The notes beneath the pieces are model-generated. The model saw only the letters and a list, made by a program, of their open reading frames with translations, searched no databases and was not told where the DNA came from. Shown here one piece after another: positions 18,962-25,503 of a DNA stretch of 25,503 bases. Each line of letters starts with the position of its first letter. The first letter of the stretch is position 1. The position numbers and the translations under genes were made by a program. The stretch spans positions 501,344-526,846 of the forward strand of contig JAHNZQ020000092.1 in assembly GCA_019155205.2 (NCBI GenBank). The letters run 5' to 3'. Source of the stretch: Gracilaria vermiculophylla. Lineage: Eukaryota; Rhodophyta; Florideophyceae; Gracilariales; Gracilariaceae.

Positions 18962-19949
18962 AGCTGAATCTAATGGTCGTCTCACAAAGTAGAAGCTGTG
19001 GTCATTGAGGCTCCGCCGCGACTGATAGTATTCTCAGAGAGACATTTTACTGGAAATCGTTGACTAGTGACGTGAGCATTTTGTCAAAGACTGTCTTTAC
19101 CGTCTTCTGTCAAGAGCTGGGTCAATGGTCGCAGGTCCATATGGCACTGCTTTTGATGGGACACGCCGGAATGAACTCATTCATGTCGGTTTCCTATACA
19201 TGGTGAGGAGCAATGCAGGTTTCAAATATCTCTTGCTCATCAGATATGACCTTTCCGGGTTTGTGTGGTTATGGCCGGCTGTTGATTCAGACAGTGTCAT
19301 CGCCACCGAGGCTTTGTATACTTGGATAGCGTCATTTAGTGGGTGGGGTGCAATGGTAACAGATCACGGTACTCATTTTCCGAATTTGCTGATGAAATAT
19401 TCGGCGGCAGAGTTCCAACACTCCCAACATTTCTCTACAGCGTACGGTCCCTGGGCAGGTGGTTCGGTTGGACCTATTTTTCGAGAAGTGAAAAGAGGTT
19501 GCCAGGCTCTTCTTGGAGAACGGAAGCTGAGACCCACCCAGGGACCAACTGTTGTAGAAGTTGTCCAGAGCATCTTGAATCGTGCGCTATTGAAACATTT
19601 GGGACCAAGAAATAAGGCTGAATCAAATGTGTTCCGTGTATCGTTAGGGGTGTTCACAAGACATAAGCCGAAGCGCCATTTGATTTCAACATGGATCAAA
19701 GAAGATTATCCCAACGCAGTATCAATCACGGAAGCCAGAGCGACGCAGCTAGTAGAAGTCGGCATGCTTCAGTCTGTGAATGAAGATTTGCATCGTGATG
19801 TGGCATCCGTGGTGTCGAGATCCAGAGAGCGTAGAATCGAGCAACACAATATGAGAACTAAGGTGCATTTTCTAAATCTTTATATCGGCTCTTGTGCTCT
19901 TGTGCGACAAGCTGTGGAAAAAGGACACAAGCTAGGATTGAAGTGAAAG
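18962..19949 (+). pseudogene. Gypsy integrase, catalytic triad lost
   Basis: 18962-19124 is badly frameshifted; the zinc-binding domain survives as TFYWKSLTSDVSILSKDC, and the CxxC is gone. From 19125 a 273-residue frame covers the catalytic core. Where the first Asp belongs the sequence is IHVGFLYM, with Gly22 (GGT). The second Asp is D80 in VTDHGTHF. Exactly 35 residues on, where Glu belongs, stands Gly116 (GGA) in GGSVGPIF. Each loss is one A-to-G change. Without two of three metal-binding residues the enzyme cannot act. The frame ends at TGA 19944-19946 and the C-terminal domain continues as a remnant. Confidence 0.85.
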
Positions 19950-20049
19950 GGCCCTCAGCGTGTGGTCAGTGTGAAGTCTGAGTGGTTGTTCACAGTCGAG
20001 AACATTCTAAGTAAGAAGCAACAAGATGTTCATGTTCATCTCATTATGC

Positions 20050-20342
20050 CCTAACGCTCGGATTTGGATGGTCAATTGGTGCCAGATATATTAATGGTAG
20101 CCATTGAGCACAAAAATGATGTGGTTGATAGTACGGAAACGCTGCGAGACATTCGTGATAAACCAACAGAAATTGAAGTGCTTGTTGAGTGGAATGGTCT
20201 TCTAAACGAAATGGATTGTACCTAGGAACAACTACATCACATGTTTCAAGATGATCCAGGTGAGCTTGAAGATCTTCTGTGCACATCGGGAAAGCATGAG
20301 ATCAAGAAACGGGCTCTACGTCTTTGCAATCTAGAGCAGTGA
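20050..20342 (+). pseudogene. Gypsy C-terminal chromodomain
   Basis: In the frame ending at TGA 20340-20342, VLVEWNGLLNEMDCT-stop-EQL has the chromodomain pattern (V-W-G...D.TWE), with TAG at 20223-20225 where the conserved Trp stands. An acidic MFQDDPGELEDLL follows. Chromodomains on gypsy integrases steer insertion to marked chromatin, and this is the diagnostic trait of chromoviruses. Confidence 0.7.
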
Positions 20343-20505
20343 TGAATTTCCGCCGTTGAAGCTGTTGCGTACATTGTGGGATTGGTGCAGTGCAAATTAT
20401 TGGCTTCAGTAAATACGTGCTGTATCTATACGTTCGCTCTACAAAGTGGTGAATGATTTTAATGTTTTCCATATCTATTGTAAGATAATTAAGCTCATTA
20501 AGCAT

Positions 20506-20732
20506 TGTAGTACTTGGCAGTAGAGCTGTTGCTCGAAATAGTTAATCTATACGCCGTTTAATTAGATGCGACGTGGCAGACCAGTCGGAAATTGGAATGA
20601 TACGAATTCGAAAGAGGAAAACTGTCTGGGTACTTGACCATAGAGGCCCCTGATCGTCAAGAATGGCGATCAGAGGAGAAGAGGTACTTCTCTCTTATGC
20701 CTGTTGTTTTTGCCTGATCGCCATTTGCCACA
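20506..20732 (+). repeat. Gypsy 3' LTR
   Basis: It runs from TGTAGTACTT to TTGCCACA, the same length as the 5' copy, 227 bp. The hairpin at 20650-20673 has one mismatch (CTGATCGTCA against TGGCGATCAG). No obvious polypurine tract precedes it; the flank is AT-rich. Confidence 0.88.
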
Positions 20733-21931
20733 TATTTGGGCGAAAAAGGTTTTCATCTATCAGCTCATTCGGCGAGAACTTTGTCTAGTCTGGAAGGAAT
20801 AAATGAAGTTATCACATTTTCTGGAATCACACAACAAGGTAAGACGGCATACTAGCTAGTTCCATTCTGAAAATGGTTCGGGAAGCGTGGAGAGATGCAC
20901 GGTTGGTAGAAATCCATCGGTATCCGAGAGGAAAGCTTGACAATTTCCGTTTCGTTGAGATAAAAGATAAACATGGCTAGAAGCCTGTTTTGGCATATTC
21001 TAAACCGAGAAGGGGTTAGACAACGTTATTCATGTTGATTATCTTGACTTTTCTACTGTAACAAAATGCCAAATGCCCTTTCTGCATCTGGACATGAACA
21101 AAATTTTTTAGTTGCGCATTTTCCAGTATTGTTTGGTCGCTGTTCAAGCAATTTTACGGAAATGATACTCCGGAAACGTTCCTTCAGATTTGTTTTCAAT
21201 TTTTCGCTCTGTACACATGAATTGCTATAAATTCTTTTCCGAGAAAACGTCTTGGTTCCTAATATTCTTCTCCATCAAAAACTTCTATTTTGTCTGATTC
21301 ATGGCACCGCAAAACCAGAGTGGAATGAAGAGAAAGAGGTGCCCTTCGTACCTTTTCAGCGAGTATCTCGTGTGGGCTGACCAGTATAATGCAGAGCATT
21401 GAAAGAACGCAGTATTGTCTTATCTATGGAACCTGCCTTTTTTTCTATATTCCCATTACTTTCAAATCTATAATTCAAAATTTGCTTCTCAAGTGTTCGA
21501 TATCATTTCTACTGAAGAATCAAGTTTTACATCTTTTCTATCATTTATTATTAAAAATGTATTTTATGTTTTCTGAAGAACTATATAAAAACTTCCAGAT
21601 TCTTCTAGAATTCTACTATGGTAAAGAAACTTCTACTGACTTCTACGGCATAATATTTCAGAAATTGTGCAATGATGTTCGATACGGGTGCGAAAAATCA
21701 AAGCTTTCACGGAGTAATGGGTTTCTTTTTTGGAACGTCGGTGGACAACTGCAAAATTTCCTCTTAATCAAAATGAAGATCTACTTTTCTGAGCGTTTAC
21801 GTGAACAAAGATGTTCGAATAATAATAGATTCCTGTTTTGCTTTTGTGGCCAAAAATGGGCTTCGACGAGAACCAGAGAAATGATACCTTTCGAAATCGC
21901 TACCTTAAGAAGACCCTGTTCCTTGAAACAC
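20733..21931. other. Gene-poor stretch right of the Gypsy element
   Basis: At about 20846-20980 there is a short protein-like stretch (VREAWRDARLVEIHRYPRGK) bounded by stops; it could be a decayed exon or an old element fragment. From 21389 a plus-strand frame runs into the minisatellite, but its translation (Phe, Leu, Lys rich) looks like AT-rich noise. Nothing else was recognised. Confidence 0.4.
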
Positions 21932-22438
21932 ACCACTCGCACCGTCGTCGCCGTATCCACCGCCGTCGCCACTCGCACCGCCATTGCCACTCACACCGCT
22001 GTTGCCACTCGCACCGTCGTCGCTGCTCGCTCCGCGTCGCTGCTCGCACCTTCATCGCCGTTACCAACGTCGTAGCCGCTCGCAACGTCATCGCCGCTAG
22101 CATCTTCATCTCTGTTCCAATCGTGATCGACGTTCCCAAAGTCGTCGCCGCTAGCAAGGTTATCGCCACTAACATTGTCATCTCTGTTCCCACCTTCATC
22201 GCCGTTCCCAATGTCATCGCCGTTCTCACTGTCGTGGCCACTCGCACCGTCGTCAGCACTCGCCCCGTCGTCGCCGCTCGCACCGTCGTCGCCGCTCGCA
22301 CCGTCATCTCTGTGTCCATTGTCATCGCCGCTCGCACCTTCATTGCCGCTAACATAGTCATCTCTGTTCCCACCATCATTGCCGCTTCCACCGCCATCGC
22401 CGTTCCCATCGTCACTGCTGTTCTCACCGTCGTCGCCG
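21932..22438 (+). repeat. 18-bp minisatellite, about 28 units
   Basis: Units such as GCCGCTCGCACCGTCGTC repeat head to tail from 21932 to 22438 in strict 18-bp register apart from one break near 22030-22045. Some units are variants (GCCGTTCCCAATGTCATC, TCTGTTCCCACCTTCATC). The TCTGTT-type unit recurs at 22111, 22183, 22309 and 22363, spacings of 4, 7 and 3 units, so duplication took place in blocks. Because 18 is a multiple of three, several frames on both strands stay open: plus gives Ala/Val/Thr-rich hexapeptides, and minus (21900-22427) gives Thr/Met/Ala-rich ones. There is no independent evidence that any frame is expressed. Confidence 0.9.
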
Positions 22439-23515
22439 GTGTATGAAAAGTACGAAGGGTAATTGCTGCTTGTAAGGAAGACAGGGCGTTTGATAATGAC
22501 CTTTTATGTAAAGAGCTGCTTAATCACGGCGATGTAAAGAGATATTAGATGGTGGCACAACTCAGCCTGGAAGAGAAAAATCGACACCGGCACTTGGTAG
22601 CCTCGTTTTCCCAAACACAGCTTTTCTTACAGCGGTCGGCGCGGGACATTTTCACAGTCCGTAATTACAATCATTGACTAAGGAGTTGTAATGTACGCCG
22701 CGAGTTTCCTATTTTGAGTTTGGCGTTACGCTTGTAAATTATGAAGACTTTATGTGTACAAGCATCTCTGGTAAAGTCTGCCTTTCTGTTGGAATGTTCT
22801 CTCTTGCACAAAGAAACAATGAGACTATTTCTGTGAATGAGCAAAAGAGGTTCAGATGAAAGTTCTGGTCGACATACTTCCATTATGCTAGAAGTATGCA
22901 AATGCGTAGTAAAAACCTTCCATATGTTCTTAATATGCGTGCTCTTGTAGCATGAGCTTCACAAGAATAGCGTTTGATGCAGAGGACAGTTCATGGACCC
23001 AGAAATGTGTGCAGTTGAGGAACTGCTGAGAAAGCCACAAATATATACAGCAGAATGACAGATTATCCAACCAAGCAACATACCCTGCAATGGACTCTTA
23101 ATGCAAGCCTAATGGCTGGTATAGACGAAGAAGCGGCTCGAAGAGTGACGAAGATGCCTGTAATATTGCCGGTTGGTTCTTCCACAGCAAAGACCAGAAA
23201 ATCTTTTTCTTAGATCTCAACATCAAAGCTGACGAATCGACTAAATCTGATAAGGTACAGTAATGAGGGGAAGAATTAAGACCGCGGTTCTTCATCGTGT
23301 AGAAATCATGGCAGCGTGACTGAAGTGTGCAAACGCATTGTCACAGTCACTACATTTTTGAATGCCGGGCGGTTGCTTTTCCATATCAGCCTTTTGTCAT
23401 CGGAATGTTGTTGGCCTACGCAGATGATAGAATAGAGGGTAAAGAAAACTAGAGTGCAAACGTATAACAAGAAATTAACAAGCCAAAATGCTTTGATATA
23501 GTGCTGAGGTTGTGA
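22439..23515. other. Gene-poor stretch between minisatellite and open frame
   Basis: Around 23110-23265 the plus strand has short protein-like translations in two frames (for example WFFHSKDQKIFFLDLNIKAD), both closed by stops. These may be remains of a gene. No repeats or RNA genes seen. Confidence 0.4.
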
Positions 23516-24055
23516 TGTGCAGTTGATTTTGAATCGTGTTCCAAGCTGGAGCAACTCACAAATAATAAAGGGCTGCCACATAACCTAGAAAGGAGGATAC
23601 TCGCCGCCGCCATAACAACAACGTTAGAGTGGAAAACCGCTTGCCTAAATAATGATCCACAGCCGAAACCTCGGAAAGCTATCAAGGCGGACAGGGTAGT
23701 CATTGCTATTGGCAGGTTTAGACTTTGGGACTGTAATGAGTCGGATCACTTACATTCGGAAGTGGTTCAAAGATTATCATTTTTGGAAGAGGCTGAATCT
23801 TTAGCTGCCCGTCTCAATCTTCATTTCTCCTGCACTGAAAGTCTCTTCGAGTCTGTAGCAAAGTCATTAGATGTCACGTCGGTTGTTGACACTGATGGCC
23901 ATTCCTTCGGACGTTTAGTGGTCGGTGCAGATAGCACAGATTCGGCGTCATTGACGTTCTCTGGAGGCTTTTCTTGGGACTCACTGCAGGTGAACACTGT
24001 GATTAGTGTGGACCACACTAATTTTGAAGCCACAAAAATCCGAAGGACTCAGTAA
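23516..24055 (+). CDS. 180-codon open frame without clear start, unknown product
   Basis: The frame is open from just after TGA 23513-23515 to TAA 24053-24055, with no ATG in its first part; the first alternative start lies at 23762 (GTG). The translation is mixed in composition and soluble-looking (LEQLTNNKGLPHNLERRILA early, SLFESVAKSLDVTSVVDTDG late). Its last 18 codons run across the palindromic repeat at 24002-24022 and would encode part of a transposon end. It may be an exon, a 3' gene fragment truncated by the transposon, or chance: a frame this long is only mildly unexpected in 25 kb. No family was recognised. Confidence 0.25.
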   Translation, partial: CAVDFESCSKLEQLTNNKGLPHNLERRILAAAITTTLEWKTACLNNDPQPKPRKAIKADRVVIAIGRFRLWDCNESDHLHSEVVQRLSFLEEAESLAARLNLHFSCTESLFESVAKSLDVTSVVDTDGHSFGRLVVGADSTDSASLTFSGGFSWDSLQVNTVISVDHTNFEATKIRRTQ

Positions 24056-24157
24056 TTAGCGTGGACCACACTATTTCGGTGTCTACACTAATTATGAGGT
24101 GGGATAACTACTGTGGATCACACTAATTTACTGTTACGGAAATAGTGTGTATCATTA
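24002..24157. repeat. Cluster of palindromic GTGTGGACCACAC repeats
   Basis: A near-perfect palindrome at 24002-24022 has arms ATTAGTGTGG and CCACACTAAT around one A. A diverged copy lies at 24054-24076. Further half or damaged copies are at 24081-24095, 24111-24133 and 24141-24157. The cluster lies just beyond the transposase stop codon at 24176, so it is probably the terminal or subterminal binding array of that transposon. The exact element end is not resolved. Confidence 0.7.
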
Positions 24158-24175
24158 CGGGCTCATGCCCACCAG

Positions 24176-25465
24176 TTAACCGTTGAAATTAGCGCGATAC
24201 TTTGATATTATGGCCTGAAGCTCCGGAAATAACTGGCGTTCCTCCAACTGACCATTCAAATTAAGAGCCATACCACATCTGACCATCGCCTTTCTCGCAT
24301 AACTAATACCATCACTGTTTCTCTGGCCACTCACAACACGCGCAGTCTTTGCAGCGAGTTTCAGAAAGTGTCTTTTTCCTGGGTTTGAAAGCTTTCCAGA
24401 AGCTTTAGGTCCATCGACCCACATCCCGTTCTCCAGCATACTCATTTTGTAATCATCCCACTCATGACGCCAATACGTCTTTAGCTTCTGAATCACAAAA
24501 CTATCGGCAGATTGCACAAGATGCGTTGCATTACATGGGAAAAATCGAATTTCTGTGTGGCTTTCTCTCAGTGATTCTTTCACAGCATCGGTAAGGTCAT
24601 GCGTGTTGATATTATCGAGGTACAGTACGCGTATACGACCGTTTGGTAACGGTTTAAACAATCTTCTCTCCCGTACTCATTCGAGGACCACTCGTTTATC
24701 CATCCATGTCTTCGGCCCAGTTCGGTAGACAACGCCAGGAATATTATCAGGCAGACCTCGAATCGGGTAATTCTTATCCAGGTTCTTGAAGATCATCATT
24801 GGTGTTTCTAGTACGGCGTGCGATCCCCCTGAAATAAGAACCATCATCGTCATTCCATCATCTCCGGAAACCACGTCTGCGTAGCGCATATGCGTGTCTC
24901 CGACCAAGGCCAAGGTTTTGTGGCTATCCATATTTATGCAGAAGTGTGTTTCATCGGCATTAAAAACGTTCTCTTCTCGTAGGCGGTGAGACCGAAAATC
25001 TCGTGCGAGCTCTCCAAGGGGGTATGCAACTTCCATTTTAATCTGCCTCTGTTTCACCCGGGACACCATAAGTTTACCGCATTGAGCGCGATTAACAATG
25101 TGGAATCTTTCCATGAAGGTTTGCACCCAGCGATGGGTTATGCGGTCTTTGATGTAGTCCCCACTTCTGGGATCGATCATATATCTATGATACAAAACTT
25201 CTGATTTGCTAGATATGAGACCCTGTGCCAACCTTCGAAGGAGTCTAGCGTTGAATTTAACACCCGTCCTTCGCATGCGATTGAATTCTTCTAACATGCT
25301 TTCTTGTAATGCCGCTACCCATGGCGTTATTTTGCGTCCTCTCCCCTTAACAGCTTTGCAATAGTGTCGCTTGAATCCGGCTTTCGTATGTCTGACGAAG
25401 GAGAACGTGCTGGTCTTTGCCGTTTTGTTGTGTCCTTTGACCAATTCGGTTCTGCTCTTCCACTA
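24176..25465 (-). pseudogene. Pogo/Tigger-like DDE transposase with one internal stop
   Basis: The frame runs from about 25465 (after a TAG) to TAA at 24176-24178, interrupted only by TGA at 24677-24679. Numbering from 25444, residues about 30-125 form a basic CENPB-type DNA-binding region ending in a second helical domain (HRWVQTFMERFHIVNRA). The catalytic core has D in FNADETHFC, D in LYLDNINTHD (after the stop) and D in VQSADSFVIQKLK, the D,D,D set of the pogo branch. The C-terminal SYARKAMVRCGMALNLNG is a conserved tail. All catalytic residues survive, so this copy is young compared with the retrotransposons. The start is uncertain: TTG at 25444 is the first of several possibilities and an upstream frameshift may exist. 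I recall relatives from oomycetes. Confidence 0.85.
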
Positions 25466-25503
25466 ACGATTCGCGCGTTGGATATTTGCCTTGTAACTGC
25501 CAC

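Larger units (their letters stand above)
5095..20732 (+). mobile_element. Ty3/gypsy chromovirus, dead, host of two nested insertions
   Basis: Two 227-bp LTRs (5095-5321, 20506-20732) flank a gag, protease, RT, RNase H, integrase and chromodomain series in plus orientation. That order defines Ty3/gypsy, and the chromodomain defines the chromovirus branch. Removing the insert 6301-16607 brings 6300 next to 16608 in one continuous frame and leaves an element of about 5.3 kb, a normal size. Coding is ruined by several stops and frameshifts, a DRG protease site and two lost integrase catalytic residues. I found no target duplication (TATTT follows the 3' LTR; no match precedes the 5' LTR) and no clear primer site, consistent with great age. 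I recall close relatives from oomycete genomes; a search is needed to confirm. Confidence 0.9.
24002..25503 (-). mobile_element. Pogo/Tigger-like DNA transposon, right part beyond window
   Basis: It consists of the palindromic array at 24002-24157 and the minus-strand transposase from 24176 to the window edge. The other terminus should lie past 25503. The left boundary is placed at the outermost palindrome and is approximate. Confidence 0.65.

Noticed and set aside
21932..22438. CRISPR-like array
   Set aside because: Units are contiguous, diverged and have no unique spacers; this is a minisatellite in a eukaryotic sequence.
23255..23523. Intron joining a protein-like stretch near 23110-23265 to the open frame at 23516
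   Set aside because: A possible GTACAG donor and GTGCAG acceptor exist, but the codon phases do not match and there is no other support.
1972..25465. TGA read as Trp (codon reassignment), suggested by several TGA codons at Trp positions
   Set aside because: The intact gene at 1972-3303 ends in TGA and uses TGG for every Trp, and TAG and TAA also interrupt the transposon frames. Decay explains the pattern.

Overview
The window is eukaryotic nuclear DNA dominated by transposable elements. I see one convincing intact cellular gene, an intronless glycosyltransferase-like ORF at 1972-3303. Everything else recognisable is mobile DNA or its remains. The chromodomain Ty3/gypsy element, the CENPB-type pogo/Tigger transposase, compact intronless coding and roughly 45% GC suggest a protist, most likely an oomycete, with a red alga as the main alternative. 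This rests on remembered family resemblance and cannot be settled without a search.

Layout. 1-128 looks like the end of a Tc1/mariner-type transposon that lies to the left. 129-1971 is gene-poor and carries a repeated GGCCTCA/TGAGGCC palindrome. 1972-3303 is the glycosyltransferase gene. 3304-5094 has no convincing gene, only a possible decayed ORF on the minus strand. 5095-20732 is one block of three nested LTR retrotransposons. 20733-21931 is gene-poor. 21932-22438 is an 18-bp coding-phase minisatellite. 22439-23515 is gene-poor. 23516-24055 is a 180-codon open frame of unknown nature. 24002-25503 holds a pogo/Tigger-like transposon on the minus strand with palindromic repeats beside its 3' end, cut by the window edge.

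The nested block is the main result. A Ty3/gypsy chromovirus (LTRs 5095-5321 and 20506-20732, about 5.3 kb when emptied) was hit in its gag-pol frame by a Ty1/copia element on the minus strand (LTRs 6301-6576 and 16319-16602, target duplication GATGC). That element was then hit in its leader by a second copia element on the plus strand (LTRs 10512-10956 and 15657-16102, target duplication ACTGT). By-eye LTR divergence falls in the order nesting requires: about 13%, then 7-8%, then 4-5%. Both copia elements carry, next to the 5' LTR, a primer site matching the anticodon arm of initiator tRNA-Met, the half-tRNA priming known from Drosophila copia.

All three elements are dead by in-frame stops, frameshifts and lost catalytic residues. 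They look like relics of several rounds of insertion into one site, not a working system.
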